Of a stretch of 64,000 bases of DNA, positions 43,291 through 55,989 are shown one piece after another. Under the pieces are notes generated by a model. That model ran no database searches. It was not told the origin of the DNA and saw nothing but the letters and a program-made list of their open reading frames with translations. How positions within the stretch are numbered: the first letter of the stretch is position 1; each line of letters opens with the position of its first letter. The stretch is from Castanea sativa (lineage: Eukaryota; Streptophyta; Magnoliopsida; Fagales; Fagaceae): NCBI RefSeq assembly GCF_040712315.1, contig NC_134014.1, positions 9,766,244-9,830,243 of the forward strand, read 5' to 3'. Both the position numbers and the translations under genes were made by a program.

Positions 43291-44186
43291 GGATCATAAC
43301 AAATTATCATCAAATGTTATTCTTTTTCCCCTCATTACCTAATTAATACTTTTTTTTTCTCTCTCCTTATTAATTTCTTTCCATACTTTTTTTTTTCCTT
43401 TTTTCTTTCCAACTGTAGAGCACAATATCATTTTTTTTCTTTCTAGCCATTAAAGAGCACTATATAGTTTTGGTGTGGGTAGAAACTTCGGTATGAGTTT
43501 TGAATTTGAGTTATGTTTTGTTACTTTTGTATAAGACTTTGCTTTATTTCTATGGCTAACAAGCAGCACATGCATAGTCTTTGCGGGCTGGTATGAGTTT
43601 TAGATACACTATATTATTCCAAAAATCATACTAGACTTTCTGTTGTGCCTACAACAAAACTATGAGATGGGTTATAATAACCCAAAAGAAATAAATACAA
43701 GAAGCCCACTGATATTTATATAATCAGTAAAAAAAAAGGAATGAGGGAAGTGCTAGAGGTTTAATTTAGCAGGGGAAAAAAATGATAAAACATAGACACA
43801 ACTTCTATTCCACTGTTGAAAGCAATGAAAGAAAAGTTCAACTTTTTCTCATCCTCAATATTTACTCAAAAAGTTGCTTTATATATATTTTTTTGATATA
43901 AAAATCAACCAATTCTAGGCTAGTGACTAAGTTTTCAGCAAACTTTACAATGATTATAGACAAAAATTGAAATCAGCTAATTACTGGAATTTAGAGTGCC
44001 TATTAACCGTGATTATGGATAAAGGTCTAGGCCAGGCAGAGGAGAGAGAAGAAGAAGAAGATTGGCTGGATTTGGAGGGTGGAGAGACTCATTTAATGCT
44101 TCATCACTTATTTTTAGAAAGATGATGAGATGACTAATAGTGTGTTTTAAACCAATGGTCTTAATAAAAATCAATAGTTTAAAACA

Positions 44187-44580
44187 TGTGTAACTCTTGC
44201 AAAGTTACACTAGGTGTATAACTTTAAATAATGTTACATCAGCCAATATTTTTTAATTAAATATGAATTTTGATAAATTCACCATTGGATTACATTATCT
44301 TCGTATATTATTTATGCTTACAAAATTTAAAGATGATCAAAGATCAATAGCCATGTCATCAATCAATTTTTTAAATTCAAGTTTTTGTAATTTAAAATAG
44401 TGTATAAAATATGAGTTTATAAATCGAATAGTAAATTACACCCAATTGGCATGAAAATTAGCATGCATGTTAAGAACATATAAAACATGTAATTCAACGG
44501 TTGGATTTTCAAAATATGAATTTAATAACAAGTTATTAGGTAGTATAATATTGCTTAGAGTTACACTAGATGTAACTTAA
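44187..44580 (+). mobile_element. MITE-like element, copy 3 of the 390-bp family (diverged)
   Basis: The interior shares ordered blocks with 33238-33630 (CATTGGATTACA, AGATCAATAGCCATGTCATCAA, TTTTTGTAATTTAAAAT, CATGTAATTCAACGGTTGGATTTT). The ends differ and carry AAGTTACACTAGGTGTA / AGTTACACTAGATGTAAC, so it may be a related subfamily or a composite. Confidence 0.5.
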
Positions 44581-44636
44581 ATCCAACCCTATACACACAC
44601 ACACGCATATATTTGTATGTGTATGAAAAAATTTAT

Positions 44637-44639
<3 letters not shown>

Positions 44640-44704
<65 letters not shown>
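44640..44704. repeat. (TA)n microsatellite, about 65 bp
   Basis: Uninterrupted TA dinucleotides, exactly at the left border of segment B homology. It could mark a recombination breakpoint or merely have expanded. Confidence 0.95.
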
Positions 44705-44706
<2 letters not shown>

Positions 44707-47655
44707 TTTTTCATTTCTATTTTGGGTTTAGTTGAGCTCTGTAGTGCCCTCAATCTAAATTCTCAAATGCCCAAAAACCAATCTAAAACCCCCAAAATCC
44801 TTCCTTGTGGGCCTGACCTATAGGACTAAAATGAAATGGTATAAAACTCACAAATATATATACACACATGTAGTTATATATGTGTTTCCTATTTGCTTGA
44901 AAATGAGAGTAATGTTTTTTAGTATCTTGTGAGAGATAGCTAAACTAGATTATAGGGAAATTCTTAATTCAATTTCTTTTGTTAGACTTTTTTAATATCA
45001 TGATTTTGTGTAGATACTATCCTTTCATATAAAATTAAATAAGTCATATATTATATAGTATCTTATATATATATTTTTAGCTTGTAATGAGATAATTTTT
45101 ACTTTATCGAAACTTTAACTTCTTAAACTTTTGAAATTTTTTTTGTTTTTTAAAAATATGAATTTATTTTCCTCTCACAATAATAACAAACTAATGAATA
45201 TACTAGATACTTAACATATACTAGCCTCTAAGCACGCACTCACAAACGTGGTTAGAGACTTCTTTTTTTTAGGGGTATCATTAATACCATTGGGAAGATT
45301 ATATTCACTAAGGAGAATATAATGTAAAAAGAATTAATTAGAAGAGAAAAAGATTTGTGCTAATTTTTTTTTTCCAAGAAGCAAAACCCGATAACTAAAA
45401 GGGAAAAATGTTTCAAAACTAAAATCAAGTATGTGTGAAAAATTAACAATAAATATACAAAAGTGCATCTTAATTATGCCAAAAAAAAAACACAGTTTCG
45501 AAGAAACTTAAGACAATCCTTATTACAAACTATTTCCCACCAAATACAAAGCAAATAAAAATAAGAAATTAGATGATTAAAAGAATGTGAAATAAAACTA
45601 GTGGTACTCACTAGTTAGTAGGATGCATTTATATGACATCTCATATTTTGCAAGATGACCACATGTTCGCTCAAATGGACTACAAAATAAGGCAAAATAA
45701 GAGTAAATCAAGGGTTAAATGTGATTACTAATAGACGTTGTTGATGCTCATTTTTTGACAAAAGGGCTCAATGGCAGAAGAAGCCCAACAATATGAAAAA
45801 GGTGGAGAAAGAAAGCAGTAAAGTAAAGACCATTGGGCCAAAATGGTAGGAATAATGGTCCACAAGCCCAAAAAATAATAAGTGGCCTCAAAGAAAGTAA
45901 ACATGCTAAGGAAACCCAAAGAATAAAGTAGTAAGCCCATGGGAATCGTAAGAGATGGAAAGAAAGCGGAAATGGGCTGGAGGAGCCCAAAGAAAGAAAT
46001 TTGTAAATGAGGTTGGTTCAAAGGCCAATAAACCTAAAGGTAAAAGATGTGGTAAACGGGCCAGGAAAGTACAAAAGATTTAGCAAAAGCTTATGGGAAT
46101 GAAAGAGGTAGTAAATAATGAAATGAGCCCAAGATGCCTAAGGAATGAAATGGGTCGAAGATGCCCGGGGTATTGAATGGACTGGCCCAGCAGGAATGCT
46201 GGGTAGTAAAGATTAAAAGAAGGAATAATATGAGGAATTGACATGGCAGACGCTTCAGTCTGCCAAGCCCAAAAGTAATAACAAGACAAACAAGGGTGAA
46301 TGATATCATAGCAGGAATAATGCAGTGGCATGGTAGGAGCACTAGCTAGCCCACAGACAAAAGATAAGAAAGGACATGAGCCGAATTAAAGAAGAGAAAG
46401 CTCACACTCAAGCAATGCCCAGCCCATAGAAGAGATGGGATGTAGAGAATGAATACCCAAAAACTCATTCACGTCACAAGAGTTAAACAAACACTAGAGC
46501 GTGCAGAAAAATCAAATAAACCTAGAGGCAATGGCAAACGCATGAGTGCCAAAAAAGTAATAGACTCATATGGACGTGGAACATGCACACAAGACTCAGA
46601 CACCACCTACCTGTATCTAGCCAATATAGTAGAGGTGGACCATGGGTCAGAGGTAAGAGAGAGTGTGGTCTAGCAGTGGAGAGAAGGGGGAGCCTATTCT
46701 AGGGTTCCCGCTCAAGATTTTTTGGGGGAAATATCCTGCTGGGATAAAATCTCATCCAAAAGAGTTAAATATGAGCTGAAATCATTAGGTGCATGCTATA
46801 GAGGTTGGTAAGGAAGAAGTTTAACCCTTATCTGGATGGGAGCATCAAGGGGAAGTAAAAAACAAAACAAAACCACTTTTGTCTAGGAATGAGGCATGGC
46901 ATAGCTAACATAGTGTAATGGTGGTGGCTGAGCAGCTGGCAAACAAGTGGGCAGTCTTGGAAGGACACCCATAACAGGCCAAAAGCAGTTAAGGGGTAAA
47001 AATGACAAATCATGTCACAGCAAGCAGTATAAAAGGCCATAGACATGCACAGTAAAGGGAGAGGAAAAAAGGAATAAGGAAAAGGAAGAAAACAGAGAAA
47101 ACAAATAAGAGAAAGAAAAAACACATAAAACCAAAAGTAATGAAGAAAAATATGAGTAATAGGAGTAAAAGCATGCATCAATAGGCTACGCACTTCTCTT
47201 CCTCTCAATAACCCACTCTCTAATGAGTCAAGAATTTGAGATTAAGCCATCTAAGTCCATTTTCCAAAGTGAGTAACTTATATAGTAGGACTCCTCTCTA
47301 AGGTTACCCACATTGGAGATTAGTTCCCTTTTTGAACTTGAATATGCTAAAAAGCCAAGCTCATTCCTTTAGCAGACTAATCTTACTTCCTTTGCCATGG
47401 TTGATTAATGACTAACTTGATATCTTGCCATTAATCTATCTCTGCCGTAATCACGTTGTGATATTTTTTTTCTTTCGTGGAACTGTTCATGTATTATTGT
47501 TGTTAGCAGAAAATATTTTAGTTAAAGTGTGTGAGGGTACTTTTTTGAACAGTTATCCAAGCCCAAGCTTAAACAAGGACCCTGGACCCTCTAGTTGTAG
47601 TTTGAAGGGACTAGACTTGGTCTATCGCAACTAAATGGGCTGTTTAAAGACCAAG

Positions 47656-47751
47656 TGATGCACAAGGCAGAACTCCTGCAATACACATACACTTGCAGAC
47701 GAGAATATATGTATTGATTAATAAGGAAACAGCAAAGGCAGACAAACGTAA

Positions 47752-47838
<87 letters not shown>

Positions 47839-49087
47839 TGCTCAAGATCCTCAAAGTTAGTAGGAAATATTTCATTAATTTTTCTTAGTTGTGGATTACA
47901 ATAAGCTCACCAAGGCTTAATGCAAGGTTCAAATAAGCTCAAAAGTTACAAACTTAGATGACTCTCTGGGCCTCTAAGACTTACAAAATTTGAATCCTTT
48001 TGAATCCAAGCATGTGCTATAGTGGCTGTTTCTGGGATACCGGGAGATATTCCCCTGCTTTCTTTGAGTTTTACAGAGCCTTTTTTCTTCATGATTCTAT
48101 CTAATTTCTATCTTGCTGAATGACCTTAATGTTGACTGCTTCTCCTCTTTTATAGTGTCACATTAGGGTTTTGGAGTACCATTGATTCTTCTCCCTTGGC
48201 CCCCTGGGCTCTAGAGCCCCCTGTTTGTCTCGGCCCTTTTAACAACTGCTCATTTCCTTATTTTCCATACCTCTCCTTCTTTTGGTGTTCTTTTCTTGAA
48301 AGTGTCTTGCTGACCTTCCGTTTCGAGGTGCCCTTGGGGGAGCTGTACCTTTAGCTCTTCTCTTTCCCCAAGCCCCCTTTTCTCTGTCTTCCCTTTTCGG
48401 GCTTACCCCCTTTTGGCCGCCCCTTCCCTTTTGTCATTTTTCCAAGTAAGTGGAGTTTTCTTCTGTCAAACTGAAGGTTTCCCCAACCATTTCATTTCAT
48501 GGACTTCTTATTTTGGGTTCCCCGAGGCACCGGCTTCTTACTCTTGAGCCGTTGCTTTCCAAGTCCTCGAGCCTTGCGCTGCATCGCTAGGTGCTTCAAA
48601 AAAGTCCATCTGCTTCTTGTTCCTAGTGCCTTTTGAGTTGTCTTAGTCCTCCTTTAGCCGTGCTGTTCACCGAGAGGTCCCAGGCTCCCCCCGTCGTCCT
48701 TGCCTAGCTCTTTTCTTTCTCTGGTCTTTCTTTTCTTTTTCTTAAGTCTAAGCGGGCTGAATTCTTTTTTTTCTCCCTTTTTTTTTTCCTATGGACTTCT
48801 TACCCCTTTTTCTTCTTCTTTTTTTGGGCCTCAGGTCCATCGTCCCTCTTTCTTTTGTAGCCTTAACCTTTCTCTTTTTTATTTCGATTTTTAATTCCCG
48901 AGGATTGGCCCAATGTACCACTTCTTTGGGCCTTTCATCATGTTCTCTTATTATATTTTTTTTTAGACCTCAACAAAGTGTTATAGATATCTTGTTGTAT
49001 TGTGTTATCCTGCTATAACACTTGTAATAGTTTTTCCTACAGTGAGCATGTGAATATGCTCGAGATTCCTACTAGGACGCTTCAACA
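47656..49087 (-). mobile_element. Nested solo LTR, 1432 bp
   Basis: On the minus strand it begins TGTTGAAGCGTCC and ends CCTTGTGCATCA, with CAAG on both sides (47652-47655 and 49088-49091). A minus-strand TATA box (CTATAAAAG) lies at 48148-48155, and CCTCGGG/GGCCCA motifs occur upstream of it. The (AAT)n tract lies near its 3' end. Its boundaries restore the outer LTR to the expected length. Long T- or Y-rich ORFs within are artefacts of low-complexity DNA. Confidence 0.75.
47752..47838. repeat. (AAT)n microsatellite, about 29 units
   Basis: Uninterrupted AAT repeats within the nested solo LTR. The poly-tyrosine minus ORF across it is spurious. Confidence 0.97.
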
Positions 49088-49834
49088 CAAGAAGGGCCTA
49101 GCTTGCACATAAGCTAACCTAAGGTGTGTCTCAATTAGGCTAATCTTGACTCTTCTACCCCAAAATCACAGGGCCGTGGTACAGCAGGAGCAATACAGCC
49201 CAAGACGCAAAAAAGGCCCACCACAAATGTATAGTAATGGTTTGAAGTAATTAATGAGTGGAGATTTTATTTATGATATGAAAAAAAGTACTTGAACAAA
49301 TTATTGTGTAGTATAGATCTTGTTCTTCAAAATTCCTTAGGGGGGGGATTTTTTTTTTTTTTTAATTGAGAGAGGAAGAAAGGTGAAGATATATATTTGT
49401 GGCTTAACCTTGATTCTTTGAATCTAAAATTTGTATAGAAATAAAAGAAAATTAAAGAAGAATGGTGATAATGGTTATATTTTTAAAAAGGTGATACGGT
49501 TGTTGAACATGGAATTCTTCACAAAATTTTATTGTTTATAAAATTTGAATTAAAAAAAAAATAAAGGCCGGGTGGGGAGGTTTTTTTTGGGATGACCTAA
49601 TTTTTCTATTATAGGGAAACCTATCTAATTTTTGTGATAATTGTATAAGTTTTTGAGAGAAAGATAATTGTTTAAATTTATCTCTTAAAAGTTTTGAATT
49701 TGGTTTTCTAATCTTTTGTATAAAAAATTAATTGATTAATTTGGTAATTGCAAAGGCGTAGGTTCAAACCGTTTTTGGTGGATTAAATTTCAGGTGGGAA
49801 GTTTATATATTTATTTTAAAATTTATCCTATTAT

Positions 49835-50580
49835 TGTGGGGGGCAAAAGGATCCTGATGAGAATGTGGGCCTTTTGGGCCGTGTTAAGGAAGGCCGACCT
49901 GCTCCTGGGTTTAGAATTTGTTAGTACTATGGGTCGGCCCATACGCCGAGGATCCGAGGATCCAGCCGAGGGTGAACTTACCCTCGGATGGACACCGAAG
50001 AACTCGGGATTTTGTAGTAAAGATTAGGGGATGACACGGTTAAGGCCAATGGTTAAAAGGGGGAAACCCTAGAATGCCCTAGAAGCACTGGTGTTGAAGA
50101 AATGTCAAAGATAAAGGCTGCCACCTCCACATTAAAGACCCTGCACCTACCACCCTGGCCGCATTTATGGGGAAGTGACACCTGAACAGTGAAAGAGAAA
50201 CTTCTGGTTACTATTCAAAGGCACTGAGAAAAGAAATATCTAGGCTAAGGGGGAGGTGAGGCAACACGTGTACAAATTATTCAAAAGAGTAGTATTTAAA
50301 GAGCAATCTAAGACAGAAAAAAGGGATTCCCTCTTTGTAACCTAAAGGAAAGAGAAAAAGAGAGAGAAATAATATAAGAACAGTTCTCGGCTTATGTCCG
50401 AGCAGATTGACTTATAGTATTCTTTGTTGTTTTTAAGTGTTTATAATCTTTGGCTTGCCATTTAATCCTCAAACACTTCTAACCTGGGTTTCAAGCCCAC
50501 ACTCTACAAATTACATTGTTTAAGGCTCGTTGGGCACGAGCATGCTTGTTCTTGGGGCCAGGTGCAATTGTGCACTTACA
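49835..50580 (+). repeat. E2 5' LTR
   Basis: It begins TGTGGGGGGCAAAAGG and ends GTGCACTTACA. A TATA-like TATTTAAAG lies near 50295, and downstream is the hairpin CTCGG-CTTATGT-CCGAG (50386-50402), the counterpart of the E1 hairpin. The segment 50535-50550 differs from the 3' LTR in a clustered way. Confidence 0.95.
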
Positions 50581-50581
50581 A

Positions 50582-50599
50582 TTGGCGCCGTCTGTGGGA
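50582..50599 (+). promoter_or_regulatory. E2 primer-binding site
   Basis: TTGGCGCCGTCTGTGGG starts two bases after the LTR, as in E1. TGGCGCCGT is compatible with tRNA-Asp priming from memory of the plant tRNA 3' end. Confidence 0.75.
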
Positions 50600-50626
50600 A
50601 TCTAGTCTAGAAGAGGTAGGAATATT

Positions 50627-51850
50627 ATGGCAGGCTTAGGCTCTCACCATGCAGAGTCACAGGGATCACAACCGGAAGACCATTTCGAACGCCTTGAACG
50701 TCGAAGGGATCGTGAAGGGAGTGTCCATACAGAATACCCTGGCGCTAGCCATACTCATGGCGGGGGTAGCACCACCCACGAGGAGGGATCTAAATCCATG
50801 CAGAGGGAAATCAATCGTTTGAAGAGGAAGTTACGTCGTGCTAAACGTAAGTTTTCACCGTCCTCGTCTAGTTCTTCTTCGGAGAACGATAGGGGAGTTG
50901 GCTACGGCTCAAGGTCGCGCTCCCCCACCAGTGTAACGTCCTCCGGTGAGAAGGGCGACCAACCAACCCGTAGACGTAAGAAGCTTCGTTCTAGGGGCTT
51001 AGGCAACGATACCATGAGTAGGGCGTTGCACCAGCTCTCCAAATCTCCATTTGCACGGAGGATTGAGAGGGGAGGCTTCGGGGAGGTTCACCCGGCCCAC
51101 CCTTCACCATTTATAATGGCCGGAGCTGATCCGGTGGAGCACGTGAGTCACTTCAACCGGAGGATGGCGGTGCACTCTCACAATGAGACTCGATATGTAA
51201 AGTTTTCCCTCTCGGCAGGACTGTGGCTATGAGATGGTTTAACGGTCTCAAATCTGGGTCCCGTAGGCTCGTTTGGGGAGCGACTAGGGCATTCGCTTTC
51301 GCGGTTCATTACGTGTAGCGAGAGTCCCTCGGCCATTGGATTCTCTGCTATCCATGGCCATGAAGGAAGGGGAGACTGAAAGCATACTCCCGGCCGTCTT
51401 GGGAGATGTTTAAAGAGATAGATGGTGACTTTGATGAGGTGGCGCTTAATACCTTTAAGGTAGGTCTCCCTACCGACCACGACCTAAGAAAGTATTTGAC
51501 GAAAAAGCCCGTCCGCAGGTGTACACGCCCTTATGGATCGTATTGATGAGTACAGAGGGTAGAAGAAGACCGAGCGGCAAGGGAAGGGAAAGGAAAAGGT
51601 TATCATGAGGAGAGAATGGATTTCAGGTCTGATAGATACCACAACAACAAGCTGAGGAGGGATTACTTCGGGCAATCCGGCTCGGCAGCACCTCAGGCTG
51701 TAAATACTGTGTTTCGAGAACCGGTGCATCAGTTACTAGAGAAAGTTCGTAAAGAAACTTTCTTCAGATGGCCAGAGCAAGATGGCAGGGGGACCTGAAA
51801 AGAAACCAAAATCTCTTTTGTCGGTACCATCGGGATGTAGGCCACACTAC
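50627..51850 (+). pseudogene. E2 gag, intact N-terminal part then frameshifted
   Basis: ATG 50627 opens a clean stretch to 51232: MAGLGSHHAESQGS, an acidic/basic linker, a serine run, an RRRKK basic patch and the start of the Gag core (PVEHVSHFNRRMAVH). From about 51195 several small insertions and deletions shift the frame (remnants of MRWFNGL, the DHDLRK region and the lysine tail in different frames). A zinc-knuckle-like remnant (FCRYH...GHTT) lies near 51810-51860. The corresponding stretch of E1 has stops but few frame changes. Confidence 0.85.
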
Positions 51851-52169
51851 CAGAGAGCGTCGGACCTGTGGAACCATCTAGAGCGGCTCGTCGGTGAGGG
51901 AAAGTTGAAGCGGCACTTGTGTCGGCCCACCTGGCGGAGTCGGTCAAGTTGGTTCGAAACAACCCGGAGGAACAATACATCTCGGCCAGCCTTGGGAACA
52001 ATTAATGTTATCTTCGCTGCCCGCGGGCTCGGCTCGGGTCCACTAGAGGTGATGGCAGTTTCCCATCCTCGGAGGTTGAGGATGTGGGTAGTAGGCCGAA
52101 GAGGATGAAGGGCACCTTGCCCGTCCTAGGTTTCTCCGAGGGAGGATAAGGTAGACCATCAGGCCCCGT

Positions 52170-52620
52170 GTGACGATGCTCTTGTGGTTACCCTCGAGTG
52201 GGAACTATGACGTGAGAAGGGTGATGATAGATCAGGGCAGCGGTGCAGATATCATGTACCCTGATCTATTTAAGGGGTTAAGGTTGAAGTTGGGAGACCT
52301 TACTCCTTATGACTCGCCACTTATAAGCTTTGAAGGGAGAGCCGTTGTGCCGAAGGGACAGATCCGTTTGCCCGTTCGTCCGGCTCGAAACGGTGGAGGT
52401 GGACTTCATCGTGGTTGATGCGTACTCTCCATACACGGCCATCCTTGCCGAGGCCTTGGCTGCATGCGCTTGGAGCCGTCTCCTCCTCTACCTTACATGT
52501 TAAAGTTAAATTCCCTCGAGGGAATGTGTTGAGGAAATCTTCGGGCAGCCAATCGGTAGCCGGGCAGTGCATATCGAACGATGCGCATCGGACGGAAGCG
52601 AGTCTTCGGCTTTGATCAAC
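52170..52620 (+). pseudogene. E2 protease region
   Basis: IDQGSGADIMYPDLFKGL (near 52225-52275) is the Tat protease active-site block. The frame is open 52170-52418 and then shifts several times; the next block, LHALGAVSS, appears in another frame near 52465. Functional only as part of an intact polyprotein, which is not present. Confidence 0.8.
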
Positions 52621-52935
52621 AAGGGTTTATAGCGGTTAACGGCTCACGATTCATCGGAATGGTGACAGGGGAGATGAGACACGCGAGTGCGAGGGATTAG
52701 AGAAGTTTCCGGTGGCCGATGACCGGAGAGATTCTTCCAAGTCGGTGTACTTTTACCACACGAGAAAATGGAGTTGTTAGAGTTCTTGAAGGATAATGTT
52801 GATGTTTTTGCGTGGGATCCTTATGAAGCTCCGAGCCTGGATCCGGCTTCATTTGTCATCACCTCAATGTCAACCCGGCTATCATTCCGAGAAGGCGGCC
52901 ACCTTGGCGATCTTCCAGGGGAACATTAGAAATTT

Positions 52936-54030
52936 GTGAAGGAAGAGGTGCTTAAACTCGAAATTGGGGCTATCAAAGAAGTTTTCTACCCTGAGTGGTT
53001 AGCCCATCGGTCGTCGTTAAAAAGAAAAATGGAACGTGGAGGGTATGTGTGGACTTTGCGATGCGAACAAGGCTGTCCCAAAGATTCGTTCCCGATGCCA
53101 CGTATTGATCAGTGGTGGATGCCACTTGTCGGACATCCTCGGATGAGTTTCTTAGACGCCTTCCGGGGTTATCACGAGATTCCCTTGGCAGCTTGGAGGA
53201 TCGGAGAAGGCTGCATTCATTACACCGACGGGGAATTACCATTATAAGGTCATGCCGTTCGGTCTGAAGAATGCTGGGGCTACTTATCAAAGGATGATGA
53301 CCAGAATGTTCGAACAGCAAATGGGAAAAACCATTGAAGTATACGTTGACGATATGGTGGTGAAAAGCAAAACAATCCCCTCACATGTGAAAGATTTGGC
53401 CGACACTTTTCAGATACTAAGAAGGTACAAGTTGCGCCTCAACGCCTCAAAATGTTCTTTCGGCGTGGGATCTGGGAAGTTCTTGGGATACATGATTACT
53501 CATAGAGGCATAGAGGTAAACCCGGTGCAGGTCAAGGCTATTCAGGACTTGCAGCCTCCTCGGAACCCAAAAGAAATTCAAAAGTTGACGGGAATGATTA
53601 CCGCTTTGAACAGGTTCATATCTCGGTCAGCTGACCGGTGTCGTCTTTTCTTCCAACTGCTGAATAGGTGGAAAGGGTTTCAATGGACCGAGGACTGCGA
53701 GTTAGCCTTTCAACAGCTTAAGCAATATCTATCTCGACCACCCATTCTTTCTCGTCCAGAGGCACATGAGATTTTGTTTGCTTATCTGGCAGTGGCCGTC
53801 CACGCGGTCAGCCACTGGTCACACGATAAGAGATGATAGCGGGGTGCAAAGACCGGTATATTATGTTAGTAAGTCTTTGGGTGATGCCGAGGTGCGTTAT
53901 CAACCCTTAGAGAAAGCGCTCCTAGCTGTGGTTCATGCCACGCGAAAGCTTCCCCATTATTTTCAGTCCCACACAGTGGTTGTTCTGACCCAATTGCCCT
54001 TCAAGGCAGTTCTGCGTAGCGCCGACTACC
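52936..54030 (+). pseudogene. E2 reverse transcriptase and RNase H
   Basis: The RT N-terminal blocks (GAIKEVFYPEWL, RMSFLDAFRGYHEIPLA) lie at 52936-53247 with frameshifts. From 53252 to 53836 a clean stretch holds MPFGLKNAGATYQR, YVDDM (53342-53356) and the connection domain. After a shift near 53820, RH continues (YYVSKSLGDAEVRY, VVHATRKLPHYFQSHT). The catalytic residues are intact although the frame is not. Confidence 0.9.
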
Positions 54031-54159
54031 CAGGAAGGATAGCAAAGTGGGGGACCATCCTGGGGGCTTTTGATGTAAAGTATAAGCCTCGCACCTCGGT
54101 GAAGGGCCAGATCCTTGCTGACTTGGTGGCGGAGTTTGCTGAGCCATTGCTGGAAGAAA

Positions 54160-54692
54160 CTCTAAAAGAACCACACATGGATGAAAAATCAGTTGGTGTG
54201 ATTACAACTGCCATGCCTCCGATTTGGAAAGTGTATGTGGATGGGGCGGCTAATCAGAGAGGATCTGGTGTCGGACTTGTTCTTGTGTCCCCAGAGGGAA
54301 TTGTCTTCGAAAAATCTTTGAGATTGGCGTTCTCGGCTACTAACAATGAGGCCGAATACGAAGCGGTCTTGGTAGGCATGAAAATGGTGCATAGGATGGG
54401 TGGAAGGGAAATCCACATCTTCTCGGATTCTCGGACTTGGTGGTCGGCCGAGGTCACGGGGACCATGGAGGCCAGAGATCCAAGGATGCGGGAATATTTG
54501 GCCCGGGTTAAGCGTCGGCAAACTCAATTTGGCTCCTTCGCCTTAACTCGTATCTCTCGGAGCGGGAAACACCCATGCGGACTCCTTAGCCACGGCTGGC
54601 AACGTCCTCGGCTCAAGGTTTACCTAGGGTTATCCTCGTTGAGGATTTGCGGAGCCCTCTTGTCATTACCAACGCGCCTCGTATCCATCTAA
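54160..54692 (+). pseudogene. E2 second (archaeal-type) RNase H
   Basis: YVDGAANQRGSGVGLV, NNEAEYEAVLVG and FSDS provide the acidic catalytic positions. The frame is open from the RH segment to about 54440; the segment after FSDS is altered (54435-54460). This domain marks the Tat lineage. Confidence 0.85.
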
Positions 54693-54839
54693 TAAGGCCT
54701 GGACCTAGTTGGATCGACACTGGTCGTATCTTTTCTTAGGGATGATGTCCTTCTGAGGACAAATCAAAAGCGGATAAAGATACGCCGAAAGGCGCCACGT
54801 TTCGGCTGTCAAGTATCAAAAGCACAAACGATCCTTTTC

Positions 54840-55937
54840 GGGACCGTACTTGTTGTGTGTACACCCCGATTTAACGGAGGGGCTTCTAGAAGAATTGCAT
54901 GAAGGGATTTGTGGCGGCCACACTAGGGGAAGGTCCTTGGCCCACGAGCTCGACTCGGGGTTATTGGTGGCCCGATATGCAAAGAGAGGCCCAAGACTAT
55001 GCCGGGAAATATGATCGAGTGTCGAGGTTTGCTCCTAATATTCACCAACACGGAGGGTTCTTAACCCTCTCTCCGGCCCTTGGCCTTTCGCACAATGGGG
55101 CTTGGACATTGTAGGGCCATTTAGGAAGTAGCTGGCAATAAAAAGATGGCTTAACGTGGGAGCAGACTATTTCACTAAATGGGTTGAGGCCGAGCCCTTA
55201 GCAAATATAAGAGATATTGACTCCAAGAAGTTTGTACGGAAAAACATCGTTACCGGATTCGGTATACCACACACACTCATCTCGGACAATGGTGTTCGGT
55301 TCGACGGTAAGGCTTTTAGGAAGTATTGTGGTGACATGGGTATTATAAATAGGTATTCCACCCAGCTTATCCTCGAGGAAACGGGCAGGCCGAGGCCGTT
55401 AACAAAGTCATTGTCCGGTGGGCTAAAGAAAAGGTTGGATGATGCGAAAGGTAGATGGGTAGAAGAGCTCCCTCATGTTCCGTGGACGTATCGGACCACG
55501 CGCAGGAGTCCATTGGAGAAACTCCATTCTGCATGACTTATGGAGCCGAGGCGGTGATACCTACGGAATGCGGTTTTCCCACCCTAAAGACCAGCTCCTT
55601 TAGTCCCGAGAATAACAATGGACTCCTGGAAAAAGGCCTAGATTTGCTTGAGGAACGGCGCGGCGGCGATGGTCGGATGGCTTATTATCAACAGAAGCTA
55701 AAACGGGGTTACGACGCCCACGTGAGGCTAAGGCCACTTGCACCTGATGATCTCGTACTAAGAAAAGTTGTGGGTACCTCTAAGAACCCAGCTTGGGGTA
55801 AGTTAGGACCCAACTGGGAAGGCCCCTACCGCATTGTATCAGTAGCAGGCATAGGGTCATATCGGCTAGCTGACCTAGATGAAAGAATTGTACCACGCCC
55901 ATGGAATGTAAATAATCTCAGAAGATATTATTATTAA
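54840..55937 (+). pseudogene. E2 integrase, catalytic residues kept but frame broken
   Basis: Zinc-binding remnants (HEGICGGHT, RFAPNIHQ) span 54895-55060. The catalytic aspartates are present as LDIVGP (GAC 55105) and SDNGVRF (GAC 55285), and GQAEAVNK carries the Glu near 55385, but in shifted frames with a stop near 55125. The C-terminal part 55680-55937 is clean (LRPLAPDDLVLRKV, ending RRYYY then TAA). E1 shows the reverse pattern: one frame, but lost aspartates. Confidence 0.88.
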
Positions 55938-55989
55938 TGAAGTGTGCTTTTATCGGTGAATATTTCAAAGTTATGACTACCTCTGATGC

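Larger units (their letters stand above)
42488..44639. other. Spacer between the solo LTR and segment B
   Basis: It contains a dinucleotide repeat (42549-42580), the USE-TATA family 2 repeats (42676-43290), T-rich DNA (43320-43450) and a MITE-like element (44187-44580). No gene supported. Confidence 0.5.
45739..49225 (+). mobile_element. Second copy of the 2.05-kb solo LTR, split by a nested solo LTR
   Basis: It starts TGTTGATGC and ends GGCCCACCACA, matching the solo LTR at 40410-42482 in inverted orientation. Flanks GACGT (45734-45738) and AATGT (49226-49230) are a likely mutated 5-bp TSD; segment A reads straight through (AGTAATAGACATATAGTAAC near 18292). TATAAAA is at 47028-47034. Removing the nested 1432-bp insertion and its 4-bp duplication leaves 2051 bp, close to the other copy's 2073 bp. 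Confidence 0.85.

Noticed and set aside
47591..47875. ORF with a long tyrosine run
   Set aside because: It is the translation of the (AAT)n microsatellite on the minus strand.
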